DNA from: Phycisphaerales bacterium
Lineage (GTDB): Bacteria; Planctomycetota; Phycisphaerae; Phycisphaerales; UBA5793
DNA: 64,000 nt
Direction of reading: 5' to 3'
Assembly (NCBI GenBank): GCA_020852515.1
Contig: JADZAS010000025.1
Location: 1 to 64,000 of the forward strand
This document shows positions 15,748 to 24,050 of the stretch, piece by piece. A program made the position numbers and the translations under genes. Within the stretch, counting starts at the first letter, position 1. The number at the start of each line of letters is the position of its first letter. The notes beneath the pieces were generated by a model. That model had not been told where the DNA came from. It did no database searches and worked only from the letters and a program-made list of their open reading frames with translations.

Positions 15748-16926
15748 TCATGGCCGTCCAACGGACTTGGCCGCCGCACAGAGCAGCGCCGCAATTTGCG
15801 CTGCAGCATCCGATGCGGGCTCGCTTCGGAGCCGCCAAACGACCTGCTCGCGCTGGGACGCGGCCGACATCAGTTCGAGGAGCCGGTTGCCCATGATCTC
15901 GAGATTGCGCGCCGGATCGATCGCATCGCCAACCAGCCAGGCCCGACCGGCTCGAACGTGCTCGATCGCGTTCAGTCGCTGGTGCTGGTCGCGGTGCCAG
16001 GGGTAGGGTGAAAAAAGGGTCGGTACGCAATTGGCGAGGGCTTCGGCCACGCTCGACGCGCCGCAACGCGACAAAGCAAGGTCCGCCGCGCCCCACGCCG
16101 ACGCCATGTCGGTGGAGAACGGCAGCACGCGCGCCGGCACGCCAGCATGGGCGTACGCCTCTCTGACCTCGGCCTCGTCGGAGGCGCCGGTCAGATGGAG
16201 GACCTGCCAACCGTCAAAGGCGGACCGCCGGTGAGTAAGCAGGTCGATCAGAAGTCGGTTAAATGTTCCTGCTCCTTGACTGGCGCCGGTCACCAGCAGC
16301 GTGGGCGTGTCCGGGTGGAGCCCGAAGCGCGCCCGGCACTCAGCGCGGCTGTGCGTTGCCACAGCACCGCGGCGGATGGGCATTCCCATCACTGACTTGT
16401 TGAACTCCGGATAGTCCGGGCAAGGCACAGCGGAGATGATGCGGCTGGAGAAGCGAGCCATGAGCCGGTTGGCTTTGCCCGGCGCGACGTCGAGATTGAC
16501 GAGGATCGACGGCACGCCGACCTTTGCTGCGGCTCGCGCGACCGGCGCCGCGACAAACCCACCCATCAGCGCGACTGCGACCGGGCGCGTTCGCGCCCGC
16601 TCTGTCAGTTCCGTCGCGGCCAGGCGGACGGACTGCCGCCAGCCGCGGATGAAGCGCAGCGGGCCGGCGGGAAAGGGCCGGAGCAGCATCGGCGCTGCCG
16701 GCAGGGGACGAAACGCGGCGCCCGCCTGCTCGAGGATGTCGCGGTCGATGGCCCGCTGCGAGCAGTAGAACTCCGCGCTCGCGCCGGGCGCAACGTCCAT
16801 CAACCGCTCGGCGATCGCCAGCGACGGGAAGAGGTGCCCGCCGGAGCCCCCGCCTGCAAAGATGACCAGTGGTGCGGTTTGCGGAGCCGTGGTGTTGCGG
16901 GCCGGGTTCACGATGCGGCATTGCAT
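15748..16926 (-). CDS. murG: UDP-GlcNAc:lipid I N-acetylglucosaminyltransferase
   Basis: MurG adds GlcNAc to lipid I to form lipid II on the cytoplasmic face of the membrane. The 392-aa GT28/GT-B protein has the N-terminal glycine loop FAGGGSGGHLFP, the VGVPSILVNLDVAPGKANR segment, the second loop VTGASQGAGTFNRLL and the C-terminal DLALSRCGASSVAEALANCVPTLFSPYP, which binds UDP-GlcNAc. It overlaps the HMG-CoA lyase gene by 19 bp, an odd pairing, and is about 8 kb from the other murein genes of this window. The start could lie a few codons further in. Confidence 0.92.
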   Translation of the reverse strand: MQCRIVNPARNTTAPQTAPLVIFAGGGSGGHLFPSLAIAERLMDVAPGASAEFYCSQRAIDRDILEQAGAAFRPLPAAPMLLRPFPAGPLRFIRGWRQSVRLAATELTERARTRPVAVALMGGFVAAPVARAAAKVGVPSILVNLDVAPGKANRLMARFSSRIISAVPCPDYPEFNKSVMGMPIRRGAVATHSRAECRARFGLHPDTPTLLVTGASQGAGTFNRLLIDLLTHRRSAFDGWQVLHLTGASDEAEVREAYAHAGVPARVLPFSTDMASAWGAADLALSRCGASSVAEALANCVPTLFSPYPWHRDQHQRLNAIEHVRAGRAWLVGDAIDPARNLEIMGNRLLELMSAASQREQVVWRLRSEPASDAAAQIAALLCAAAKSVGRP

Positions 16927-17834
16927 CGGCTGGATGTCTCGGCCTGGAACACTCGTCCCGGCAGACGCCGCCCGAGAGGCCGCTCGATGATGAGGCCGGC
17001 TTCGATGAGTTGGTCGAGTCGAACGCCGGTTTCGAAACCCATCCGGTTGAGGCAGTAGACCACGTCTTCAGTCGCGGCGTTTCCGGCCGCGCCCGGAGCA
17101 TACGGGCACCCGCCGAGTCCCCCCGTGGACGTGTCGAACGACATGACGCCGCGCTCGATGGCGCGAAGCAGGCAGGCCAGCGCCGTGCCGCGCGTGTCGT
17201 GGAGGTGCAGGGTGGTGTTGCTCGCGGGCACAAGCGATTCGATCGCGTCGTAGAGCGCATCGATGTCGGTGGGGGTTGCTACGCCGATCGTGTCGCCGAG
17301 ATCGAGTTCATCCACGCCGAGATCGAGCAGGCGCTGCGCCACCTGCGCGACTGCCGCCGGCGCCACCGGCCCCTCGTAGGGACAGGCGACGGCGCAGGAG
17401 ATGTAGGCGCGGACCTGCACGGATGCGGCGCGCGCGGTCTGCACGACCGGCTCGAATCGGGCGATGGACTCCGCAATGCCCGCGTTGGTGTTGCGCTGAT
17501 TGAACGTCTCAGACGCGGCGGTGAAGACGGCGATCTTCCTCACGCCGCAGGCGAGCGCCGCCTCCATGCCCTTCATGTTCGGGACGAGCGCGCTGTACAC
17601 GACTCCCGGGAGGCGCTCGATCGCGGCAAAAACCTCTGACGCGTCACCAAGTTGAGGAATCCACTTGCGACTGACGAAACTCGAGACTTCGATCTCAGCC
17701 ACGCCGGAGCGCGAGAGCGCGTTGATAAAGGCGATCTTGTTGCGCGTGGAGACTGGCTGCTTTTCGTTCTGAAGACCATCGCGCGGCCCGACGTCGGTGA
17801 TGCGGATGCGGCGCGGTGCGGCTGGTGCAGTCAT
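16908..17834 (-). CDS. Hydroxymethylglutaryl-CoA lyase
   Basis: HMG-CoA lyase cleaves HMG-CoA to acetoacetate and acetyl-CoA in leucine breakdown. A TIM-barrel of the HMGL-like family: VGPRDGLQNEK (substrate and metal Asp/Arg), SFVSRKWIPQLGD, SETFNQRNTN, the HDTRG metal site (HLHDTRGTALA) and the catalytic-cysteine loop GGLGGCPYAPGAAGNAATED. The ATG at 17834 is chosen because TATCAT ends seven nt before it and no ribosome site exists; an in-frame ATG at 17843 would fall inside that hexamer. A related MvaB/isopropylmalate-synthase-like activity is less likely given the intact GGCPYAPGA loop. Confidence 0.92.
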   Translation of the reverse strand: MTAPAAPRRIRITDVGPRDGLQNEKQPVSTRNKIAFINALSRSGVAEIEVSSFVSRKWIPQLGDASEVFAAIERLPGVVYSALVPNMKGMEAALACGVRKIAVFTAASETFNQRNTNAGIAESIARFEPVVQTARAASVQVRAYISCAVACPYEGPVAPAAVAQVAQRLLDLGVDELDLGDTIGVATPTDIDALYDAIESLVPASNTTLHLHDTRGTALACLLRAIERGVMSFDTSTGGLGGCPYAPGAAGNAATEDVVYCLNRMGFETGVRLDQLIEAGLIIERPLGRRLPGRVFQAETSSRCNAAS

Positions 17835-17841
17835 CGCGAGC

Positions 17842-17847
17842 ATGATA
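17842..17847 (-). promoter_or_regulatory. -10-like hexamer TATCAT before HMG-CoA lyase
   Basis: TATCAT on the - strand, 7 nt before the ATG at 17834, with no ribosome site; fits a leaderless mRNA. Confidence 0.45.
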
Positions 17848-17861
17848 GTCCGCCGACGCCA

Positions 17862-18749
17862 TCAGCCGGTCGCGGTGCGGCTCTGGCGGCGGTAGAGCAG
17901 CAGGCTCACCAGCAGCCAGAGGCCGACCCAGAACAGCAGCAGCGCAACCATGGCGCCCCGCGTCGGGCCGGTCATGGACATCGATCCCGATTGCGCGACA
18001 CTCAGCGAAGCCAGCGACGGCGCCTGCACGGCTACCGCGATCGCAGGCCTGCCCAGCGGGTCGTGGCGAATGGAGTCGATCAGGCTCAGCAGCGGGGGAG
18101 CCAGTTGTCCGGCGAGACTGCCCGAGGCGGCGTCGAGCCACGCGCCCAGACGCGATTCATCGAGTTCGCTCAGGGGTCGAGCCTGCGAGTCGGCGGCGGT
18201 GCGCCAGGTGTCGGTGTCAAGATTAACGATCAGTTCCGCCACGGCCGGCGCGCCCGCGTTCGCCGGTGTGAAGAGCGCAAACCGGAGGGTGTCTGGCTTG
18301 TCGTTCCACGCGGTGGTGCCGGGCTGGCTCCATGGCCAACGCCAACTCGACGCAGAAGCCGTGAACTCAATGTGATCGACGCCGGCGCCCGCTGCCGGAG
18401 TGAGGCGCCACGCATCCTCGTACTCGTACCTTTCGGGCATGAGAAATGAGGCGAACACGCCGCTGATGACCAGCGCGGGCACCGGCAGCGCCAGCGTCCA
18501 GAGGATGATGGCGAGCCAGGGCCCGATGGGGCGGCGCATCGCCGGGGTGAGAATGCCCACTGTGCGCAGATCCGAACCGCACTCGGGGCAGGACAGCGAG
18601 GTCAGTCCCGCGACGGGGTAGAGGCAATTCGCGCAGCACGGCTGTGCTACGGAGCGCACGCGCGACCGGCGGCCGATCATGAACGCGACGAACCCGATGA
18701 CCGCCACGAGCACCAGGACCAGGATGAGCAGGAGTCCTCCGGCCGCCAT
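17862..18749 (-). CDS. Zinc-ribbon membrane protein
   Basis: A 295-aa protein I cannot assign to a function. It has an N-terminal helix (residues ~4-23), a C4 zinc ribbon (C-x2-C-x12-C-x2-C, in CANCLYPVAGLTSLSCPECG, residues ~38-58), a second hydrophobic helix around 75-98, a long extracytoplasmic-looking middle, and a C-terminal helix ending RRQSRTATG. Its ATG overlaps the stop of the upstream gene (TAATG at 18747-18751), so the two are translationally coupled. Both lie behind the NDH-2/cNMP gene, suggesting a shared membrane redox context, but no catalytic residues are visible. Confidence 0.75.
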   Translation of the reverse strand: MAAGGLLLILVLVLVAVIGFVAFMIGRRSRVRSVAQPCCANCLYPVAGLTSLSCPECGSDLRTVGILTPAMRRPIGPWLAIILWTLALPVPALVISGVFASFLMPERYEYEDAWRLTPAAGAGVDHIEFTASASSWRWPWSQPGTTAWNDKPDTLRFALFTPANAGAPAVAELIVNLDTDTWRTAADSQARPLSELDESRLGAWLDAASGSLAGQLAPPLLSLIDSIRHDPLGRPAIAVAVQAPSLASLSVAQSGSMSMTGPTRGAMVALLLFWVGLWLLVSLLLYRRQSRTATG

Positions 18750-19315
18750 TATGCCTGCCCCTCCTGCGGCGGGAGCGCTCGCGTGGGAACGGGAGGCGCG
18801 ATCGGCGCCGGCAGCGGCGCGCCGCACTCGGGACAGACGTCGGAGGCGAAGCCGCCGATGTTGTAGCCGCAATTGAAGCAGCGATCGCGGCGACCGAGGG
18901 CCACATCGGGCAGCAGGGTCGCCGCGAGTGCGAGCAGGGGAGGAACAACCGTCAGCGCGACCAGGCCCCAGATGAGTTCGCCGGATTGCATGGCTGCGAT
19001 GGCCGCGACGGCGCCGCCGACGTAGACCGCGGGCAGCGCGATGGAGAACCGCTTGCCCGCGATGCATCGCGCCACGATGGGCGCCTGGGCCAGGCCGATG
19101 AACGTGCCGAACGCCAGGGAGAGCAGCACGGCGGGCCACAGGTCGATCGACGGCGACCATGAAATGCTGCCGAATTTGGCTGCGACAAACAGCGAACCGG
19201 TGCTCGCGGCGAGCGTCCAGAGCACGAGCCGGCCGCGCCGCTGCTCGAGTTCCACGGCGGCGGTCTGCGGATCGATCTCGACGGCGGAGGCGGGTGACGT
19301 GGTGGCGCTGGACAT
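18749..19315 (-). CDS. Membrane protein with C-terminal zinc ribbon
   Basis: A 188-aa protein with about four membrane helices (residues ~30-135) and a C-terminal C4 zinc ribbon, C-x2-C-x12-C-x2-C (CFNCGYNIGGFASDVCPECG). The same double-knuckle is found in the coupled downstream gene, where it is N-terminal. The ATG at 19315 (MSSATTSPAS) is preceded only by the end of the NDH-2/cNMP gene frame, 7 bp away. Function unknown. Confidence 0.75.
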   Translation of the reverse strand: MSSATTSPASAVEIDPQTAAVELEQRRGRLVLWTLAASTGSLFVAAKFGSISWSPSIDLWPAVLLSLAFGTFIGLAQAPIVARCIAGKRFSIALPAVYVGGAVAAIAAMQSGELIWGLVALTVVPPLLALAATLLPDVALGRRDRCFNCGYNIGGFASDVCPECGAPLPAPIAPPVPTRALPPQEGQA

Positions 19316-19322
19316 GGGACTT

Positions 19323-20966
19323 TCAGATCTTTGGGAGCGCGGTCGGTAATTTTGCAGGCGGCATCGGCTCGCGCCGGGCCTGGGCCGTCTGCTCGAACTG
19401 CTGGCGCAGGACATCGAGGTGGGTAATGAGCGAACCGAACTCGCCTTTTTCGATGCTGAGCACATCCATCGGCTCGACGCAGCGCACGGTGGCGTTGCGC
19501 GGGGCGCGGTTGAGCAGCGCCATCTCGCCGAAGTAGTGGCCCGCTTCGAGCGAGGCGAGAACCTGCGCTTGGCCGGATTGCTCATCGCGCCGCTCCACGT
19601 CCGCGCGGCCGCGGATGATGATGTAGACGCGATCGCCGAGGTCGCCCTGTTCGAACACGGCCTGGCCGGGTTCGAAGTGCTCGTGATTGATTCCGCTGCT
19701 GCGGCCGACGCGCAGCTGCACGATGTCGGGCGGCAGGAATAGATCGAGCAGCCAGGACAAGCCGACGCGCACCTTGCTCTGGATGCCCGGCAGTTTGCTC
19801 CAGTAGACGGTTCTCCAGAGGAACCACGCCGGAAAGCCGGCCAGACGCACGCCCATGACCTGAGCGACGCCGCGGCGATGACCCAGCGCGCACAGCGAGC
19901 CCAGACCTTTGAAGGCGAAAGGCTGCAGCGGGCGCTTGTTCTCGGCGGCCAGGATGTTGGCGGCCGCGACTCTTGCTTCGCGAATCGCGTGCTGGGCCGT
20001 GGGCGGCGCGTACGCCCGCTCGCCGACGGCGCCGGGCAGCGGTACCAGCGCGCAGTCGCCCAGCGCCCACACGCTGCCCTGCCCCTGCACGCGCAGGTGC
20101 TCATCGACGATGATGCGCCCGCGATCGCTGGGGAGATCGAGCGCTTCGCACAGCGGATTGGGATGGCTCGGCACCGTGGCCACGAGCGTCGCGCAGGCGA
20201 GCTTCGTGCCGTCTGCCAGCGCCGCGTGCTCGGATGTGGCGGCGGCAAGTCGCGCGCCGAGCATGATCTCGATGCCGCGCCGGCGCAGCAGGTTCTGCGC
20301 GTAGAGGGCCAGCTTCTCATCGACTTCGGGAAGGATGCGCTCGCGCGAATGGAGCAGGACGAAGCGGCACATCGCGCGCGTGATGGTGGGATAACTGCGC
20401 AGCGCGCGGCGGACGAAGTCGTGCAGTTCCGCCACGACTTCCACGCCGGAGAACCCGCCGCCGGCGACGACGAACGTCAGCAGCCTCGCTCGCCAGTCCG
20501 CACGCGTCTCCGCGTCGGCCTCTTCGAGGATGCGAATGACGTGATTGCGCAGGGCCAGTGCGTCGCCGTGCGTCTTGAAGGGCATGGCGTGTTCGGCGAG
20601 ACCGGGCAGCCCGCGGAAGTCCGTCACGTTGCCCAGCGCGATGACGAGGTGGTCATAAGGCAGAACAAGCGGGCGCGGCTGAAAGCCGGGCGAGCAGATG
20701 ACGTGCCGCTCGGCGAGGTCCACTCCCTCGACGTCGCGCATGTGCAGATGAGCGCGCGGGATGAGACGTCGGATGGGCGTGGTGGTGTCGGCAATGCCCA
20801 CGCTGCCTGAAATGACTTCCGGCAGCATCGGCTGGAAGACGAGGTAGTTCTCGCGATTGACGAGATGCACCTGCACGCGGTCGCCGCCCAGACGCAGCAG
20901 GTGCCTGGCGGTGTAAACACCGGCAAATCCGCCGCCGAGGATGACGATGCGCGTGGGATGAGCCAT
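19323..20966 (-). CDS. NDH-2-type NAD(P)H dehydrogenase fused to a cyclic nucleotide-binding domain
   Basis: A 547-aa fusion. Residues ~1-420 are a type II NADH:quinone oxidoreductase: FAD loop VILGGGFAGVYTARHL, NAD loop VVAGGGFSGVEVVAEL, a GDCALVP flavin site, PPTAQHAIREA, and an amphipathic C-terminal membrane-binding segment. Residues ~423-525 are a cNMP domain of the CRP/CAP fold with the phosphate-binding cassette GHYFGEMALLNRAPRNATVRC; the Arg and Thr that hold the cyclic phosphate are kept. No DNA-binding helix-turn-helix follows. It is in a - strand unit 34 bp after the tetrahaem cytochrome gene and probably feeds electrons from NADH to quinone under ligand control (inference). Confidence 0.9.
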   Translation of the reverse strand: MAHPTRIVILGGGFAGVYTARHLLRLGGDRVQVHLVNRENYLVFQPMLPEVISGSVGIADTTTPIRRLIPRAHLHMRDVEGVDLAERHVICSPGFQPRPLVLPYDHLVIALGNVTDFRGLPGLAEHAMPFKTHGDALALRNHVIRILEEADAETRADWRARLLTFVVAGGGFSGVEVVAELHDFVRRALRSYPTITRAMCRFVLLHSRERILPEVDEKLALYAQNLLRRRGIEIMLGARLAAATSEHAALADGTKLACATLVATVPSHPNPLCEALDLPSDRGRIIVDEHLRVQGQGSVWALGDCALVPLPGAVGERAYAPPTAQHAIREARVAAANILAAENKRPLQPFAFKGLGSLCALGHRRGVAQVMGVRLAGFPAWFLWRTVYWSKLPGIQSKVRVGLSWLLDLFLPPDIVQLRVGRSSGINHEHFEPGQAVFEQGDLGDRVYIIIRGRADVERRDEQSGQAQVLASLEAGHYFGEMALLNRAPRNATVRCVEPMDVLSIEKGEFGSLITHLDVLRQQFEQTAQARREPMPPAKLPTALPKI

Positions 20967-21000
20967 GCCGGTCAACGCCTCGCGTGCTCGATGGCTTGCG

Positions 21001-22212
21001 TCACTTGCCGATGAGATCGGCCATCTCCTTGATCGCCTTCGTCCAGTCGTCGCCTTCCTGCCCGGCGGTTGCCGCTTTGCTGGCGGTGCGGAAGGCGGCG
21101 GGAACTTCACCTCCGGCCGCCTTGAAGCACGCCTCACCCAGCGCGACCAGGCCGAAGGCCAGGTTCTTGCGCTGCACCTGGCTGCTGGCGTTGGCAGCGA
21201 GCGCGGCGAGATCGGCCGCGGCGGCCTTGCACGCCTCGGCGCTGTACGTCGCTGCGGCGAGCGCGGCGGGGGTGTTGGCGCCGAAGTGCTTGGCCGCGAT
21301 CTTCGCGCCGGCCTCGTAGATGGCGACCAGTTCGTCGGCCGCGGCGGTGTCCCAGCCCTTGCTCTTCCATGCGGCGGACTGAGCCTGCGCCGCCTCGAGC
21401 GACGCCGCCTGGCCGATCGCCCAGAGTTTGGCGTTGATCCACGGCACACTGGAGTCGTCCCAGTGAATCCTGCCGTGCTCATCGCCGTAGATGTAATGGT
21501 TGTACGAGTACAACTCGAACTGCAGCGCCGGGTGGCCCGCGTCGAGCAGGTCCTTATCGATCTGAAGATGGCACGAGACGCACATCTGGGCCCGAGCGGC
21601 GAGATCGGTCGTGTCGATCAGGCCGTACTCAGTCCGGAGCCCGGCGGCGCCGATCTTGCCGCGCTGCTCGTTGGTCCAGCCCTCCGTCGCGTGCGGCTCG
21701 AGGTACTTCTCGCCGGCGCCGTGGCAGGTTTCACAGCCGACGCCCTGCTCGACATCAAACGTCTCATCGCGTTGCGGCTCGGGCGGGTACGTGGTGTGAC
21801 AGGAAAGACAGCGCTCGCTGGCGGCGGGGTCGGCGAGGCTGAGTTTCTCGGCGATCTCCGTCGACGCATCGTCGAAAAGCGTCTCGCACGCGTCCTTGTG
21901 CGGATCGTGGTCGAACCAGATGTTGTACTCGTCGCCGATGAGTTTGCCCGAGTGCTCGGTGGGCTTCTCATCATCGTGGCAGCCGCTGCCCATGCACCCG
22001 GATACGCCGATGTACGTAAAGCCGGGGAGGATCGGCGGCGCTGCGGCATCGGCCCGGCACAGGGCCTCGGGCGCGCCTTCGCTCAAGATCGCACATGACA
22101 AAGCCGTCTCGCCGCGCGTGCCCAGCGTGGCCGCGATGAGCGCTGCGCTCATGCCGCAGATCACGCAGCCTGACAGTCCGAACAGATGAGATTCCCGGCG
22201 TCTTGACGTCAT
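21001..22212 (-). CDS. Exported tetrahaem cytochrome c (c554-like)
   Basis: A 403-aa protein with an N-terminal membrane segment/signal (residues ~10-30) and four haem-binding motifs: C-x4-CH (CMGSGCH, 73-79), CLSCH (135-139), CETCH (160-164) and CVSCH (211-215). The organisation and the GxGCETCHGAG segment resemble cytochrome c554/multihaem family proteins. The C-terminal ~150 residues are Ala-rich helical and haem-free. The ATG at 22212 is preferred because GAGG lies six nt upstream. It is divergent from the redox genes starting at 22429 and heads the unit with the NDH-2/cNMP gene, so it is a likely periplasmic electron carrier for that module. Confidence 0.88.
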   Translation of the reverse strand: MTSRRRESHLFGLSGCVICGMSAALIAATLGTRGETALSCAILSEGAPEALCRADAAAPPILPGFTYIGVSGCMGSGCHDDEKPTEHSGKLIGDEYNIWFDHDPHKDACETLFDDASTEIAEKLSLADPAASERCLSCHTTYPPEPQRDETFDVEQGVGCETCHGAGEKYLEPHATEGWTNEQRGKIGAAGLRTEYGLIDTTDLAARAQMCVSCHLQIDKDLLDAGHPALQFELYSYNHYIYGDEHGRIHWDDSSVPWINAKLWAIGQAASLEAAQAQSAAWKSKGWDTAAADELVAIYEAGAKIAAKHFGANTPAALAAATYSAEACKAAAADLAALAANASSQVQRKNLAFGLVALGEACFKAAGGEVPAAFRTASKAATAGQEGDDWTKAIKEMADLIGK

Positions 22213-22428
22213 TGCGCACCTCACTGAATACCTGAGTCACGTTACACAGCCCGGACAGGATACCAGCGCCGGCCGCGCCGGTCAGTCGCTGCGATCCGCG
22301 GCGGCGCGGGTTGCGGCGGTCAAGAACGCGCCCTCAACCAGCCGATGAGACCGACTGTCGGGCGGCGCCGCGGCGCTGTCGCCGATGGTCGCACGCGCTC
22401 TCCCACGCGCACACCAGGAGCCCTTCGG
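22213..22428. promoter_or_regulatory. Divergent control region of the redox gene island
   Basis: A 216-bp gap between the divergent cytochrome unit and the ferredoxin/cytochrome unit. It must carry both promoters, but I find no strong -35/-10 pair and no clear dyad. A cNMP-dependent regulator site of the TGTGA-n6-TCACA type is not evident. Confidence 0.4.
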
Positions 22429-24048
22429 ATGGCCAAGCGAATGCTCACGGCGAGACTCTCCGGAGATCGCAGCGCCATCCTCAGGGCGCCCGACCTGGTC
22501 GGCATCGACATTTTCGCCGATCTCGACCGCAAAGTGATCGACAAGTTTCCCGGCACGGTGGTGCGCCGCGAGTTTGCCGCCGGCGAGGTCATCTGCCGCG
22601 AGGGCGAAGGCGGCACCACGGCGTTCTATCTGCTCGAAGGTACGGTGAAGGTCTTCATCGCCCGGCGGCTGGGCGCGGCTGCATCCCGGCCGCGGCAAGG
22701 CTGGCGCGCCGCCATCGGCCGGTGGTTCGGCCAGAAGCCCCTCCATCCGCCCCGCCACAGCAGCGACGCCATCATCCCCATCGACGCCAACGTCGATCTG
22801 ACGTACGGCCAGCCGCGGACGACGCTGGGCGCCGGAGAAGTCTTCGGCGAGATGAGTTGCCTCAACCTCGCTCCGCGCTCGGCCACGGTGGTGGCCGAGA
22901 CTGACTGCGTCATGCTCGAAATCCTGCGCAACATGTACGAACAGTTGCAGCGCTCGCCCACCTTTCGCGAGAAGATGGATGCGAACTACCGCGCCCGGGC
23001 GCTGCAGGGGCACCTGCGCAACGTGCCGATCTTCCGCGACCTGCCCGACGACGTGCTCGAACGCCTGCAGAGCCGTGCTCAGTTGATCGCCGTCGATGCC
23101 GGCACGACCATCTTCCGCGAAAGCGACGAAGCCGACGGCGTCTATGTCATCCGCCTCGGGCAGGTGCGCGTGAGCCAGAAGTTTCCCGGCGGCGAGCGGA
23201 CGCTGGCGTACCTCACGCGCGGCGATTTTTTCGGCGAGACCGGACTGCTTCGCCGCACCACGCGCAACGCCACCTGCCAGGCGGTCGATCACCCCATCAT
23301 GGAGGGCGGGCGCAAGCGCAAGCCCGCGCGGGTGGAACTCGTGAAGATCGCGGCCGACGACTTCGCCGCCGTACTCGACGAGTTTCCGCGCATCAAGGGT
23401 CGGCTCGAGACCGTCACCCAGGAGCGCATCCGCCAGGGGCAGAGGGCGCGGGTGACGCTGACGGTCTCGGCGCCGTCGAGGCGGGTCGAAGAACTCGGCC
23501 TGCTGCAGGGGCAGAACCTCATGCTCATCGACCTCGAGCGCTGCACGCGCTGCGACCAGTGCGTCGATGCGTGCGTGTCGGCGCACGAGGACGGCATCAG
23601 CCGGCTGTTTCGCACCGGGCCGCGCTACGACAAGTACCTCGTGCCGTCGAGTTGCCGCATGTGTCTCGATCCCGTGTGCATGATCGGCTGCCCGGTTGGA
23701 TCGATCCGCCGCAGCGAAGACCTGAGCATCATCATCGAAGACTGGTGCGTGGGCTGCGGCATCTGCGCCAAGCAGTGTCCGTACGAGTCCATCGTGATGC
23801 ACGAACTCGAGGAGTACGGCGAGGACGTGAGCGAGCGGCTCATGCGCATCGCGGAATCCGGCGAAGTCATGGCCGTCACCGAGCGCGCGGCCGTGTGCGA
23901 CCAGTGCGAAGATCTGCCCTCGGGCCCGGCGTGCGTCTACTCGTGCCCGCACGACGCGGCCCATCGCGTGAACGCGGCAGAGTTCCTCAGCGCGGTCGGG
24001 CTGTTCGCCGCGGCCGCCGATCGAGAAGAGCAAGGCGGGGCCTCCTGA
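22429..24048 (+). CDS. Double cNMP-domain protein fused to a four-[4Fe-4S] ferredoxin module
   Basis: A 539-aa fusion. Two CRP-fold cyclic nucleotide-binding domains (residues ~30-185, with a ~45-residue insert, and ~200-325) each carry a phosphate cassette: GEVFGEMSCLNLAPRSATV and GDFFGETGLLRRTTRNATC. Residues 365-520 hold sixteen cysteines in four clusters: 372/375/378/382, 409/412/417/421, 440/443/446/450 and 490/493/502/506. This spacing, including CRMCLDPVCMIGCP, is that of the electron-transfer beta subunits of molybdopterin-type oxidoreductases (NrfC/HybA/DmsB type). No helix-turn-helix is present. The ATG at 22429 has AGGAG eight nt upstream. It is followed after 2 bp by a membrane b-type cytochrome, so it looks like a CISM-type beta/gamma pair without a catalytic subunit. 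Confidence 0.88.
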   Translation: MAKRMLTARLSGDRSAILRAPDLVGIDIFADLDRKVIDKFPGTVVRREFAAGEVICREGEGGTTAFYLLEGTVKVFIARRLGAAASRPRQGWRAAIGRWFGQKPLHPPRHSSDAIIPIDANVDLTYGQPRTTLGAGEVFGEMSCLNLAPRSATVVAETDCVMLEILRNMYEQLQRSPTFREKMDANYRARALQGHLRNVPIFRDLPDDVLERLQSRAQLIAVDAGTTIFRESDEADGVYVIRLGQVRVSQKFPGGERTLAYLTRGDFFGETGLLRRTTRNATCQAVDHPIMEGGRKRKPARVELVKIAADDFAAVLDEFPRIKGRLETVTQERIRQGQRARVTLTVSAPSRRVEELGLLQGQNLMLIDLERCTRCDQCVDACVSAHEDGISRLFRTGPRYDKYLVPSSCRMCLDPVCMIGCPVGSIRRSEDLSIIIEDWCVGCGICAKQCPYESIVMHELEEYGEDVSERLMRIAESGEVMAVTERAAVCDQCEDLPSGPACVYSCPHDAAHRVNAAEFLSAVGLFAAAADREEQGGAS

Positions 24049-24050
24049 GC

